Shown here: positions 16,975 through 26,005 of the stretch, piece by piece
How the letters are laid out: each line of letters opens with the position of its first letter
Position numbering within the stretch: position 1 is the first letter of the stretch
NCBI RefSeq assembly: GCF_000502875.1
Contig: NZ_AYWX01000004.1
Location: forward strand, 204,426-268,425
Direction: 5' to 3'
Source: Mesorhizobium sp. L2C084A000
GTDB lineage: Bacteria; Pseudomonadota; Alphaproteobacteria; Rhizobiales; Rhizobiaceae
Length of the DNA: 64,000 nt
The notes under the pieces: model-generated
Database searches by the model: none
What the model was told of the DNA's origin: nothing
Seen by the model: only the letters and a program-made list of their open reading frames with translations
Translations under genes and position numbers: made by a program

Positions 16975-18723
16975 ATGCCATCGTCACCCAACATCAGCTT
17001 CGTGCTGCACGATGTCGCGCGCCTGCTTCGAAAGCGGTTCGAGCAGAGGTCGCGGGCATCGGGGCTGACCAGCGCCCAGTGGCAGGTGCTGGCCTATCTC
17101 TGCCTGCATGAAGGCATCCACCAGAGCAAACTGGCCGATCTTATCGAGATCACGCCGATCACGCTCGCCCGGCTGCTCGACAGGATGGAGGCACGCAGCT
17201 TCATCGAGCGCCGGCCCAATCCCGCCGACCGCCTGGCATGGCTGCTTTACCTGAAGCCGCAAGCCCATCCGCTTATCGAAATCATGCGCAGCAATGGGCA
17301 GAAGACGCGTGACGAGGCCTTCGTCGGCCTTTCCGCGGATGCGCAACTGCATCTGCTGCAAACCCTATCCTCATCAAATCCAATCTGCTCGCGGCTTGCG
17401 CCCAGCCTGCCGCCGACCGGGAGAAAACACATGGCTGAATCAACCTCACCAAAGAAGCCTGTCGAAGAAGATGGATCCGCCGCCGACCGGGCGCGCGATC
17501 AGGTCATCCGACTGGACAGCGAACGCGAGCAAAGGCGAGCCGGCACCCTCATCGACAATGACGAGCTCGAAGCACCGGTCGCCCTGGAGCCGGCGGCGCT
17601 CGAGGCTCCGTCCAAGGAGCCACGCCAGGCCGGGGTTGCGGTGGCGCCTCCGGCGACGGTTAAGCCCAGGCGCAGCCTGACGCGGCCGATCCTGTTTGCC
17701 CTGCTTCCGGTCGCCCTGGTCGTCGGCGGCTACTACTACGTCATCGGCGGCCAGGTCATGACGACCGACAATGCCTACATCCAGGCGCAGTCGCTCGGCG
17801 TTTCCACCGATGTCTCCGGCACTGTGTCCGAGATCGACGTGCACGAGAACGAGGCGGTGAAGAAGGACCAGGTGCTTTTCCGGCTGCGGCCGGCCTCTTT
17901 CGAAACCGCTCTTGCCGCCGCCCAGGCGCAGCTCGGCACGGTGCGCAACCAGGTGCTGACCCTGCAGGCGAGTTACCTGCAGTCGCAGGCGCTGATCGAG
18001 CAGGCGCAGGCCGACATCCCCTACTACGAGGCCGCTTTCCAGCGCCAGCAGGATCTGCTCAAGACCTCCACCTCCTCCAAGGCGACCTTCGACAGCGCCC
18101 AACACGACCTCGTCGCCGCCCGCCAGAAAGTGTCCGTTGCCCAAGCGCAGGCACAGGCGACGCTTGCCCAGCTTGGCGGCGACGCCAGCCAGCCGGTGGA
18201 GAAGAATCCGTTCTACCTTCAGGCGCAATCGGCGGTCGACGACGCCCAGCGCAACCTTGCCGATTCCATCGTCAAGGCGCCGTTCGACGGCATCGTCACC
18301 AATGTCGACGCGCTTCAGGTCGGCAAGTACCTGCCGGCTTCGCAGCCGGCCTTCAGCCTGATTTCGGCGACCGATCTGTGGATCGCGGCGGAGCCGAAGG
18401 AAACCGAACTGACCTATGTGCGGCCGGGACAGACGGCGACGATCAGCGTCGACAGCTACCCGGGTGCCGTCTGGCACGGTACGGTCGCCTCGATCAGCCC
18501 GGCGTCGTCGTCGAGCTTCTCCTTGCTTCCGGCGCAGAACACCACCGGCAACTGGGTCAAGGTCGTACAACGCATTCCGATGCGCGTGACGTTGGACGAT
18601 CTCCAGGGCAAGCCGCCGTTGCGTGGCGGGATGAGCGTCGTGGTCGGCATCGATACCGGCCATGCGCGCGGCCTGCCGGACTTCGTGACGGACCTCCTCG
18701 GCCGGTTCGGACAAAAGTCATGA
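16975..18723 (+). CDS. MarR regulator fused in frame to an HlyD/EmrA efflux adaptor (probable frameshift fusion)
   Basis: One reading frame encodes two normally separate proteins. Residues 1-135 are a MarR winged-helix regulator (SAQWQVLAYLCLHEGIHQSK, LLDRMEARSFIERRPNPADR). From Met153 (ATG 17431) onward it is an HlyD adaptor with one transmembrane helix (FALLPVALVVGGYYYV), TTDNAYIQAQSLGVSTDVSG, a coiled coil and KAPFDGIVTNVDALQ. The reading frame one base back from about 17370 gives a natural MarR end (IKSNLLAACAQPAADREK), stopping at TGA 17436-17438 across the adaptor start, which has GGGAG upstream. A one-base deletion near 17361-17371 therefore explains the fusion. The adaptor can still be made from 17431; the regulator may be altered. 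Confidence 0.8.
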   Translation: MPSSPNISFVLHDVARLLRKRFEQRSRASGLTSAQWQVLAYLCLHEGIHQSKLADLIEITPITLARLLDRMEARSFIERRPNPADRLAWLLYLKPQAHPLIEIMRSNGQKTRDEAFVGLSADAQLHLLQTLSSSNPICSRLAPSLPPTGRKHMAESTSPKKPVEEDGSAADRARDQVIRLDSEREQRRAGTLIDNDELEAPVALEPAALEAPSKEPRQAGVAVAPPATVKPRRSLTRPILFALLPVALVVGGYYYVIGGQVMTTDNAYIQAQSLGVSTDVSGTVSEIDVHENEAVKKDQVLFRLRPASFETALAAAQAQLGTVRNQVLTLQASYLQSQALIEQAQADIPYYEAAFQRQQDLLKTSTSSKATFDSAQHDLVAARQKVSVAQAQAQATLAQLGGDASQPVEKNPFYLQAQSAVDDAQRNLADSIVKAPFDGIVTNVDALQVGKYLPASQPAFSLISATDLWIAAEPKETELTYVRPGQTATISVDSYPGAVWHGTVASISPASSSSFSLLPAQNTTGNWVKVVQRIPMRVTLDDLQGKPPLRGGMSVVVGIDTGHARGLPDFVTDLLGRFGQKS

Positions 18724-20261
18724 CCGGCGCGTCCGCGACAGGTGGCGTGGTCGCCAATCGCGGCGCCATCACCGCCTGCGTGATCCTCGCCGTCATCATG
18801 CAGGCGCTGGACACGACCATCGCCAATGTGGCGCTGCCCTATATCCAGGGCAGCGTTTCGGCGAGCGCCGACCAGATAAACTGGGTGCTGACGTCCTACA
18901 TCGTCGCGGCGGCCGTCATGACGCCGCCTTCGGGCTATCTTGCCAATCGTTTCGGCCGCAAGCGCATCCTTTTGATATCCATCACCGGCTTCGTCGTCGC
19001 ATCGGTGCTGTGCGGGTTCGCGCAGTCGCTGCCGCAGATCGTCGGCTTCCGCCTGCTGCAAGGCCTGTTCGGCGCGGCCCTGGTGCCGCTGGCGCAGAGC
19101 ATCCTGCTCGACATCTACAGCGTCGAGGAGCGCGGCTCGGCGATGGCGCTGTTCGGCGTTTCGGTAATGGTCGGGCCGGTGCTCGGGCCGGTCATCGGCG
19201 GCTGGCTGACCGAGAATGTCAGCTGGCGCTGGGTGTTCTACATCAACGTCCCGATCGGCGCCCTGGCTTTCGCCGGCGTGTCGATGTTCGTCCAGGAAAC
19301 CAAGACCGACCTCAAGGCCAGGCTGGACTGGCTGGGCTTCGGCATGCTCAGCATAACCATCGCCGCGCTGCAGATGTTCCTTGATCGCGGCGAGCAGCTC
19401 AACTGGTTCTCGTCGTCCGAGATCATCGTCGAGGCGCTGATCTGCGCGTCGGCCTTCTACATCTTCCTCGTCCACACCTTCACCGCCAAAAACACCTTCG
19501 TGAACCCGCGGCTGTTCCTCGACAGGAATTTCGCAGTCGGCATGATCTTCATCTTCATCATCGGCATCACCTATCTGGCCTCGCTGGCCCTGATGACGCC
19601 TTATCTGCAGACGCTGATGGGCTATCCGGTGGTGACGGCCGGCATCGTCATGGGGCCGCGTGGGCTTGGGACCATGGCTTGCATGTTCCTGGTCGGCAGG
19701 CTGATCGGCAAGGTGGACACGCGCTGGCTGCTGCTGACCGGCCTGCTGGTCACCGCCTGGGCGATGTACGACATGACCGGCTGGACCCCTGATGTGTCGC
19801 AATGGACGATCATCAGCACCGGCTTCATCCAGGGCGCTGGCCTCGGCTTCCTGTTCGTGCCGCTGACCACCATCACCTTCGCCACGCTGGCGCCGGAGCG
19901 GCGCGCGGAAGGCACAGGCCTTTACAATCTGTCGCGAAACATCGGCTCCAGCGTCGGCATATCGGTGGTCACCGCGCTGTTAACGCAGAACGTGCAGATC
20001 AACCACGCCAACATCGCCACCTATGTGACGCCCTACAATCAGGCGTTCAGCAATCCGGCGATCTTCCAGGCGATGAACCCTTACAGCGCCGCCGGGCGTG
20101 CCGCGCTCGACGGCGTGGTGACGCTGCAGGCGACCATCATCAGCTACATGAACGACTTCAAGCTGATGATGATCCTGTCGCTTGCCGCCATTCCACTGGT
20201 TCTGTTGCTGCGCAAGCCGGCGACTCCGGCCAAGATCGACCACAGCGCCGTGATGGAGTGA
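18720..20261 (+). CDS. DHA2 family multidrug efflux MFS transporter (EmrB type), second copy
   Basis: A 513-residue MFS antiporter. The ATG at 18720 overlaps the adaptor stop as ATGA, so the two are translationally coupled and form a second EmrAB-like pump. Family features are QALDTTIANVALPYIQGS in helix 1, the GRKR loop (NRFGRKRILL) and GPVLGPVIGGWL in helix 5. It is only distantly similar to the pump at 11225-12820, so this is not a recent duplicate. Control is probably by the MarR domain encoded upstream. Confidence 0.92.
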   Translation: MTGASATGGVVANRGAITACVILAVIMQALDTTIANVALPYIQGSVSASADQINWVLTSYIVAAAVMTPPSGYLANRFGRKRILLISITGFVVASVLCGFAQSLPQIVGFRLLQGLFGAALVPLAQSILLDIYSVEERGSAMALFGVSVMVGPVLGPVIGGWLTENVSWRWVFYINVPIGALAFAGVSMFVQETKTDLKARLDWLGFGMLSITIAALQMFLDRGEQLNWFSSSEIIVEALICASAFYIFLVHTFTAKNTFVNPRLFLDRNFAVGMIFIFIIGITYLASLALMTPYLQTLMGYPVVTAGIVMGPRGLGTMACMFLVGRLIGKVDTRWLLLTGLLVTAWAMYDMTGWTPDVSQWTIISTGFIQGAGLGFLFVPLTTITFATLAPERRAEGTGLYNLSRNIGSSVGISVVTALLTQNVQINHANIATYVTPYNQAFSNPAIFQAMNPYSAAGRAALDGVVTLQATIISYMNDFKLMMILSLAAIPLVLLLRKPATPAKIDHSAVME

Positions 20262-20305
20262 CGGTCGAAGCTCATCCGGCAGGACAAGCAACAGCCGAAA
20301 AGAAA

Positions 20306-20337
20306 CCGGGGTCCTGTGAGGGACTACAGGACCCCGG
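20306..20337. terminator. Perfect 12-base hairpin between the pump and the fasciclin gene
   Basis: CCGGGGTCCTGT and ACAGGACCCCGG form a perfect 12-base stem with an eight-base loop, between two convergent genes. It has no T run on either side, so it is best read as a bidirectional transcript-end hairpin. Confidence 0.6.
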
Positions 20338-20444
20338 CCGATGCCGATACGACTTCCCAAGAAACATGGCACCTCGTCATGAGGTGGGACGGCAGGCCGA
20401 GAAAGCCCCAACGGACCTGCCTTGATCCCCTTTGCCGAAAGCCG

Positions 20445-21005
20445 TTACTTTGGCAACAGCACCTTGTTGACGACATGGATGACGCCGTTCGACTGGTTGA
20501 CGTCGGCGATCGTCACTCGCGCCTCGCCGCCTGACTCATCCATGATGTAGAGCTTGCCCTTCTTGACTTCGGCGGTCAGCGTGTCACCGGAGACGGTTTT
20601 CATCTCGTACTTGCCGCCCATCGCCCTGGCCTTCTTCATCATTTCGGCGCCCGAAATCTTGCCGGCCACGACATGCGCGGTCAGCACCTTGGTGAGCTTG
20701 TCCTTGTTCTCCGGCTTCAGCAGCGTGTCGACGGTGCCCTTGGGCAATTTCGCAAACGCTGCATTGGTCGGGGCAAAGACTGTGAACGGGCCAGCGCCCT
20801 GCAGCGTGTCGACCAGGCCGGCGGCCTTGACCGCGGCGACCAGCGTCGTGTGATCCTTCGAATTGACGGCGTTCTCGACGATGTTCTTGGTGGTGTACAT
20901 CGGCGCGCCGCCGACATTCGGGTTTTTGGCATAGGCGGGCGCGGCAATCGCCACGCCGGCGATGAGCGCGGAAAAGGCGATGGTCCTGAATGACGGCAAG
21001 CGCAT
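20445..21005 (-). CDS. Secreted fasciclin (FAS1) domain protein, copy 2
   Basis: A 186-residue protein with a signal peptide ending at PAYAKN and one FAS1 domain (FTVFAPTNAAFAKLP, SNGVIHVVNKVLLPK). GGAGGA seven bases before the ATG at 21003-21005 fixes the start. The mature N-terminal half is nearly identical to copy 1 at 9841-10398 over a long stretch; the middle part diverges (AEMMKKARAMGGKYEMKTV here). It was therefore duplicated and then specialised. The protein is likely periplasmic or surface exposed. Confidence 0.9.
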   Translation of the reverse strand: MRLPSFRTIAFSALIAGVAIAAPAYAKNPNVGGAPMYTTKNIVENAVNSKDHTTLVAAVKAAGLVDTLQGAGPFTVFAPTNAAFAKLPKGTVDTLLKPENKDKLTKVLTAHVVAGKISGAEMMKKARAMGGKYEMKTVSGDTLTAEVKKGKLYIMDESGGEARVTIADVNQSNGVIHVVNKVLLPK

Positions 21006-21133
21006 GTGGTCTTCCTCCGGGTGAGGGCTGATCGGAATTGATAGCCTTTGGAAACGCACAGGCAGTCACGCCCCCGGCGAGGCGCAAGTTTCGCCGATCA
21101 CGGGAACGTGATCCCGGAGTTGCTTAAACGGAA

Positions 21134-21157
21134 AAAGCCCCGCGCGAGCGGGGCTTT
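21134..21157 (-). terminator. Rho-independent terminator of the yidC transcript
   Basis: AAAGCCCCGC and GCGGGGCTTT form a ten-base stem with a GCGA loop, about 25 bases after the yidC stop. Read on the minus strand, the stem is followed by a run of T. Confidence 0.85.
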
Positions 21158-21181
21158 GAGGCTGGAGAAAGCGCTGCGCTT

Positions 21182-22993
21182 CTATTCGGCCGGCGATGGT
21201 TTCTTTCGGAACAGCGCGACCAGATTGTCCCACAGCTCGATCTTGGCGCCCTGGCGCTTCATGATGATGCCCTGCTGGAGGATCGACAGCGTGTTGTTCC
21301 AGGCCCAGTAGATGACCAGGCCGGCCGGGAAACCCGCCATCATGAAGGTGAAGATGACAGGCATCCAGGTGAAGATCGCCGCCTGCGTCGGGTCCGGCGG
21401 CGTCGGGTTCATGCGCATCTGCAGGAACATGGTGACGCCCATGATCAGCGGCCAGACGCCGATCATCAGCATGTGCGGCAGGGTGACCGGGATCAGGCCG
21501 AACAGGTTGAACAGCGACGTCGGGTCGGGTGCGGCCAGATCCTGGATCCAGCCGAAGAACGGCGCGTGCCGCATCTCGATGGTGATGTAGAGCACCTTGT
21601 AGAGCGAGAAGAAGACCGGGATCTGCAGCGCCACCGGCCAGCAGCCGGCAAGCGGGTTGATCTTCTCGGTCTTGTACAGCTCCATCATCGCCTGCTGCTG
21701 CTTCATCTTATCGTCCGCGTATTTCTCGCGGATCTCGAGCATTTTCGGCTGCACCTTCTTCATGTTCGCCATCGACGCGTAGGACTTGTTGGCGAGCGGA
21801 TAGAAGATGGCCTTGACGATGACGGTGGTGGCGAGGATGGCCAGGCCGAAATTGCCGAAGAATTTGTAGAGCGTGTCGATCAGCCAGAACATCGGCTTGG
21901 TGATGAAGTGGAACCAGCCCCAGTCGATCAGGAGATCGAACCGCTTGATATGACGGTCTTCCGCATAGGCGTTGATCTTGCCGACTTCCTTGGCGCCGGC
22001 GAAGATTTCGCTCTCCACCGTCGCCGACTGGCCGGCATCGACGGTGATCGGGTCGGTGAGGAAGTCGGACTGGTAGCGATGGCGGCCGTCCTCGAAATAG
22101 GCGTAGCGCGGCTGGAACGGCTGCTTCTCCGTCGGCACCAGCGTCACCGCCCAGTATTTGTCGGTGATGCCGAGCCACCCGTCGGTCGACTTGCCCGGCG
22201 TGAACTGCTTGTCCTTCTCGATGGACGCGTATTTGTGCTCCTGCAGGCCTTCGGTGCCGGTGAAGCCGATCAGGCCCTCATGCAGCACATAGGTGCTGGC
22301 AACGAGCGGCTTGTCGAAGCGGGTGACACGGCCGTAATTGGACAGCGAGACGGCGGCCGTGCCCGTATTCTGCACCGTGTCGGACACCGTGAACATGTAG
22401 TTGGTGTCGACGGAAAAGGTGCGCTTAAAGGTCAGGCCCTTGTCGTTCGAATAGGTCAGCGTGACCGGGGTCGTCGGCGTCAGCGTCGCATTGCCGTCGA
22501 CGGCCCACACAGTCTCGGGACCGGGCACCGCGCCGGTCTTGTCGTTGCCGACGAAGCCGATCTCGGCATAGTAGCCATTGGGGAGTGCTGCCGGGTTGAG
22601 CAGGCTGATCTCGGGCGAGTTCTTGTCGACCGTCTCAGTGTAGTGCTTGAGCTTGAGGTCGTCGAGACGGGCGCCGGTCAGGTTGATCGAACCCTCGAGG
22701 CTCGGCGTGTCGATCCTGGCGCGGGTGGTCGTGGCGAGTGCCTGTTCGCGGCCGGCCGGCGTCACGGCGTCTGTTCCCGGTGCGTTGGGAATGGCGCCAG
22801 GGGCGACGGGCGTTCCGGTGTCGGTACCGGGATTTGTGCCGGCGGCCTTCTTCTGCTCCTCGACGCGCTGCTGTTCGACGCGGGCTGCCTCGCGCTGCGC
22901 TTCGCTGCGCGGCAACACGTAAAAATATTGCCATACCGCCAGGATCAGCACCGACAGCGCGATGGTGATGAAGAAGTTCCGGTTGTTTTCCAT
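21182..22993 (-). CDS. yidC: Membrane protein insertase YidC
   Basis: A 603-residue insertase that places proteins in the inner membrane with or without SecYEG. It has an N-terminal anchor (FFITIALSVLILAVWQYFYV), a large periplasmic beta-super-sandwich domain (about residues 60-350) and the conserved C-terminal 60-kDa inner-membrane-protein core with five helices, including PLANKSYASMANMKKVQPKM and NPLAGCWPVALQIPVFFSLY. It follows rnpA closely on the same strand, as in nearly all bacteria. Confidence 0.97.
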   Translation of the reverse strand: MENNRNFFITIALSVLILAVWQYFYVLPRSEAQREAARVEQQRVEEQKKAAGTNPGTDTGTPVAPGAIPNAPGTDAVTPAGREQALATTTRARIDTPSLEGSINLTGARLDDLKLKHYTETVDKNSPEISLLNPAALPNGYYAEIGFVGNDKTGAVPGPETVWAVDGNATLTPTTPVTLTYSNDKGLTFKRTFSVDTNYMFTVSDTVQNTGTAAVSLSNYGRVTRFDKPLVASTYVLHEGLIGFTGTEGLQEHKYASIEKDKQFTPGKSTDGWLGITDKYWAVTLVPTEKQPFQPRYAYFEDGRHRYQSDFLTDPITVDAGQSATVESEIFAGAKEVGKINAYAEDRHIKRFDLLIDWGWFHFITKPMFWLIDTLYKFFGNFGLAILATTVIVKAIFYPLANKSYASMANMKKVQPKMLEIREKYADDKMKQQQAMMELYKTEKINPLAGCWPVALQIPVFFSLYKVLYITIEMRHAPFFGWIQDLAAPDPTSLFNLFGLIPVTLPHMLMIGVWPLIMGVTMFLQMRMNPTPPDPTQAAIFTWMPVIFTFMMAGFPAGLVIYWAWNNTLSILQQGIIMKRQGAKIELWDNLVALFRKKPSPAE

Positions 22994-23007
22994 CGAAAGC
23001 CCTTGGC

Positions 23008-23361
23008 CTATCGTGTTCCGCGCAGTCGGCGGGAGAGTTCGGCCTTCAACTGGCCGAACGGAGTGGTAAGCACGTCTTCGCGCCCGACGATGACATAGTC
23101 ATTGCCAGGCGCCATGTCACTTGCAGCATGCGTGCGGACGGCTTCTCGCAGCCGCCGCCGGACACGGTTGCGGACAACCGCATTGCCGACCTTCTTGGTG
23201 ACGGTGTAGCCGACGCGCGGCGACAGGCCGTCGCCGCGGTCGAGGACTTCAACGAGAAAAAGCCGCCCGCGTCGCTTTTCACCACGACGGACAGCCAGGA
23301 ATTCCGCGCGCTTCAGAAGCCGCTTGGGATTTGGTCCCACTGGCTTGCCGGATGCGGGCAA
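23008..23361 (-). CDS. rnpA: Ribonuclease P protein component
   Basis: The small basic protein of RNase P, needed for 5' maturation of tRNA. The RNR signature is visible in [18 protein letters not shown]. The open frame reaches up into rpmH in another frame, so a downstream start is needed. TTG at 23359-23361 gives 117 residues and has GGAAG/GAG purines upstream; a GTG seven codons later is the alternative. It lies 16 bases after rpmH and 14 bases before yidC. Confidence 0.92.
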   Translation of the reverse strand: MPASGKPVGPNPKRLLKRAEFLAVRRGEKRRGRLFLVEVLDRGDGLSPRVGYTVTKKVGNAVVRNRVRRRLREAVRTHAASDMAPGNDYVIVGREDVLTTPFGQLKAELSRRLRGTR

Positions 23362-23377
23362 CGATCTCGTCTTCCGT

Positions 23378-23512
23378 TCAGGCGCTGAGCCGCTTGCGAC
23401 CGCGGTTGCGGCGAGCTGCGACGACGCCGCGACCACCCTTGGTGGCCATGCGGGCACGGAAGCCGTGCCGACGTTTGCGGACGAGTTTAGACGGTTGGTA
23501 GGTACGCTTCAT
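23378..23512 (-). CDS. rpmH: 50S ribosomal protein L34
   Basis: A 44-residue basic ribosomal protein, with [18 protein letters not shown] at the start and RGRKRLSA at the end, unmistakable for L34. It is the first gene of the rpmH-rnpA-yidC unit and has a strong promoter about 120 bases upstream. Confidence 0.97.
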   Translation of the reverse strand: MKRTYQPSKLVRKRRHGFRARMATKGGRGVVAARRNRGRKRLSA

Positions 23513-23633
23513 TTGTTTTAATACCGCGGGGTGCGGCCCTTCTTGATTCTGTCACTGTGTAACAGGAGCTTTGCCGGGCCGGCTTTGGCGCGATCGAAAC
23601 CGCGCCGGGACGAATGGCCCGAGCGTGTGCGGG

Positions 23634-23662
23634 CTTATAGAAAGAAGGCTTTTGGAAGTCAA
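23634..23662 (-). promoter_or_regulatory. Promoter of rpmH-rnpA-yidC
   Basis: Read on the minus strand, TTGACT (complement of 23657-23662) and TATAAG (complement of 23634-23639) are separated by exactly 17 bases, a near-consensus housekeeping promoter. It leaves a leader of about 115 bases before rpmH. Confidence 0.75.
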
Positions 23663-23790
23663 TCCGGAGTCGTCGGGCGCAATCCGGCTCCGTTCAGGCC
23701 GGTTTATGTTTGCGACCAAGGATGAAATTGGCAAAAAAGCCGTAATCGCCTAATCTGCGTTGATCAAGTGATCGTGAAGACATTAGCCGC

Positions 23791-25296
23791 ATGAGCGAAA
23801 CCATACAGGCACAGGAAGGGATCGGCACGGCGGGGGCCACCGAGGCGCCAGCCACTGTGCGCACGGTTCCGCTGTCGCGCGGCCTGTCGACCAAGCTGCT
23901 GCTGCTGACCATCGTCTTCGTGCTGTTGGCCGAAGTGCTGATCTTCCTGCCCTGGATCGCCAGCTACCGGCTGAACTGGCTGAAGGAGCGGCTGAGCACG
24001 GCGGCGGCGGTGTCGATCGTGCTGGTGCAAGGTGAATCCACCTCGCTGTCGCGCACGGCCCAGAACGACGTGCTAATGGCGATCGGCGCCAAGGCGATCG
24101 CGGTGCGCGACGGCGGCGTCTCGCGGCTGCTGGTGGTGGCCGAAATGCCGCCGAAGGTCGACGAACACATCGATATCGCTTCGATCGGCATGATCAAGGG
24201 CATGACCGGCGCGCTCGACACGCTGTTTTTCGGCGGCGACCGGATGCTGCGCGTCTTCGGCCCGGTCGGCGAGTCCGACAAGGAGTTCGAGCTGATCATG
24301 CCCGACAACAGCCTGCGCAATGCGATGCTGCGCTATTCGCGCAACGTCGCCTTCGTCTCGCTGCTGATCTCGCTGTTCACCGCCATGCTGGTTTATGCCG
24401 CGATCGACCTGATCATGATCGGACCGATCCGGACCATGACGCGCTCGATGCTGTCCTTCTCCGAAGCGCCCGACGATCCCGGACGGATCATCCATCCGGC
24501 TGCCCGCGCCGACGAGATCGGCGTTGCCGAGCGCGAACTGTCGCAGATGCAGGAGCGGCTGCAAAAAATGCTCTCCGAGCAGAAGCATCTTGCCGACCTC
24601 GGCCTCGCGGTCTCCAAGATCAACCATGACATGCGCAACATCCTGGCCTCGGCGCAGCTGATGTCGGACCGCCTGCGCCAGGTCAAGGATCCGACCGTGC
24701 AGGCCTTCGCGCCGAAACTGCTGCGCGCACTCGACCGCGCCGTGTCTTATTCCGAAGGCGTGCTTCACTACGGCCGCACGCAGGAGCCGCCGCCCGCGCG
24801 GCGCCGGCTCCGGCTGCGGCAGCTGGTCGAGGACGTGCAAGGCTTGCTCGACATCGAGCAAGGCATCGAGTTCGTCAATTCGGTCGAGCCGGCCTTCGAG
24901 GTCGATGCCGATTCCGACCAGTTGTTCAGGGTGCTCACCAATCTGTGCCGGAATTCCGTGCAGGCGATGGCGGCCGACAGCGAAAACGCCCTGGTGCGCC
25001 GCCTGGCGGTGTCGGCCGTGCGTCTGGGCAGCGTCAGCCGCATCGCCGTCAGCGACACCGGACCCGGCCTGCCAGCCAAAGCGCGGGAGAACCTGTTCGC
25101 GGCGTTCCGCGGCTCGGCGCGCAGCGGCGGCACCGGCCTTGGCCTGGCGATCGCGCATGAACTGATCCGCGCGCATGGCGGCACGGTGGAACTGGTCGAG
25201 AGCATTGGCGGACGCACCACATTTGCCGTCACCATCCCCGACCAGCCGGTCCGGCTCGACCAGGCCCGCAGCAACGGCCTGCGCCGCCCTGCGTGA
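23791..25296 (+). CDS. Membrane sensor histidine kinase with HAMP domain
   Basis: A 501-residue kinase. Two transmembrane helices (about residues 33-60 and 188-215) flank a periplasmic sensor region, followed by a HAMP linker (MIGPIRTMTRSMLSFSEAPD). The phospho-acceptor histidine is in KINHDMRNILASAQ (about residue 278). The ATPase domain has the N box NLCRNSVQAM, DTGPGLP and GGTGLGLAIAHEL. No response regulator gene lies next to it, so it is an orphan kinase. The signal is unknown. Confidence 0.92.
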   Translation: MSETIQAQEGIGTAGATEAPATVRTVPLSRGLSTKLLLLTIVFVLLAEVLIFLPWIASYRLNWLKERLSTAAAVSIVLVQGESTSLSRTAQNDVLMAIGAKAIAVRDGGVSRLLVVAEMPPKVDEHIDIASIGMIKGMTGALDTLFFGGDRMLRVFGPVGESDKEFELIMPDNSLRNAMLRYSRNVAFVSLLISLFTAMLVYAAIDLIMIGPIRTMTRSMLSFSEAPDDPGRIIHPAARADEIGVAERELSQMQERLQKMLSEQKHLADLGLAVSKINHDMRNILASAQLMSDRLRQVKDPTVQAFAPKLLRALDRAVSYSEGVLHYGRTQEPPPARRRLRLRQLVEDVQGLLDIEQGIEFVNSVEPAFEVDADSDQLFRVLTNLCRNSVQAMAADSENALVRRLAVSAVRLGSVSRIAVSDTGPGLPAKARENLFAAFRGSARSGGTGLGLAIAHELIRAHGGTVELVESIGGRTTFAVTIPDQPVRLDQARSNGLRRPA

Positions 25297-25572
25297 CGGT
25301 TCGGGCGCAGTGTCGCCCGGTGCTCTTGCCTCCAGCCCCGGTGCTCCTCCTTTCAAGATCGGCACCCTTCCCTTGAAAGATGAGTTCGGAGCTTGGCTTC
25401 ACGGCCGTTTCGAACGCAAGAATCCGGGCCGTCATCGCCGGCCAAGGCACTTGTGACAAAACTTTTGCCGGATCGACTTGCTTTTCGGAAATTCAGTCGC
25501 TAGGGAACACGTCTCGTCGCGGCCGGTCGTTCACGATCGGATCGCGGGGTCATGGAAAGCATGGCTTGTTGC

Positions 25573-25649
25573 GCGCCCGTAGCTCAGCTGGATAGAGCAC
25601 CAGACTACGAATCTGGGGGTCAGGAGTTCGAATCTCTTCGGGCGCGCCA
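25573..25649 (+). tRNA. tRNA-Arg (anticodon ACG)
   Basis: A complete 77-base cloverleaf. The acceptor arms are GCGCCCG and CGGGCGC with discriminator G and an encoded CCA end. The D arm contains AGCTCAGCTGGATAGAGC, the anticodon stem is CCAGA/TCTGG with ACG at 25607-25609, and the T arm contains GTTCGAATC. The ACG anticodon is converted to ICG and reads CGN arginine codons. tRNA genes are common integration sites, and unusual DNA begins directly downstream. Confidence 0.97.
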
Positions 25650-26005
25650 TTCAAACCCTTGAAAATACTGGAAAAATTTGACCGACCGGGGCCAGGGTTC
25701 GGAAGGCGTTCATCGCTTTTTTCCCCCTGGACCAAGTGCAGACCAAGTTCGTCTGATTTTTCTCGCCTTTTCGCCCGTACTCCCCCGGCGATGGATCGGC
25801 GCGCGCGGAGGGAGTCGTCTCATCCATGCCATAGCCTCCTGATTCACCCGCTCCCGCGCCGTTCTGTTGCCTTCCTCTACGTCGGTTGAAGGCCCCGCCT
25901 ATGGCCAAGCGCAAGCGTCCTCCGGAGCCAGCTGGACCCTCCTGAATCCTTCCGTTCCCGGCTTCCAGAATGGCCGAAATGGGGCGGTCGACACAGGAGG
26001 CCGAA
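25650..26005. other. Non-coding stretch after tRNA-Arg
   Basis: No gene is convincing here. Short open frames on both strands have no family-like sequence, and one crosses the tRNA. No integrase and no repeat of the tRNA 3' end were recognised. The last bases carry the AGGAGG of the next small gene. Confidence 0.5.

Noticed and set aside
21473..23098. A 541-codon open frame antisense to yidC
   Set aside because: It is composed of Arg, Gly, His and Asp-rich sequence typical of the reverse complement of a high-GC gene; yidC on the other strand is certain.
25550..25735. A 61-codon minus-strand frame across the tRNA
   Set aside because: It is the antisense of tRNA-Arg and cannot be a gene.
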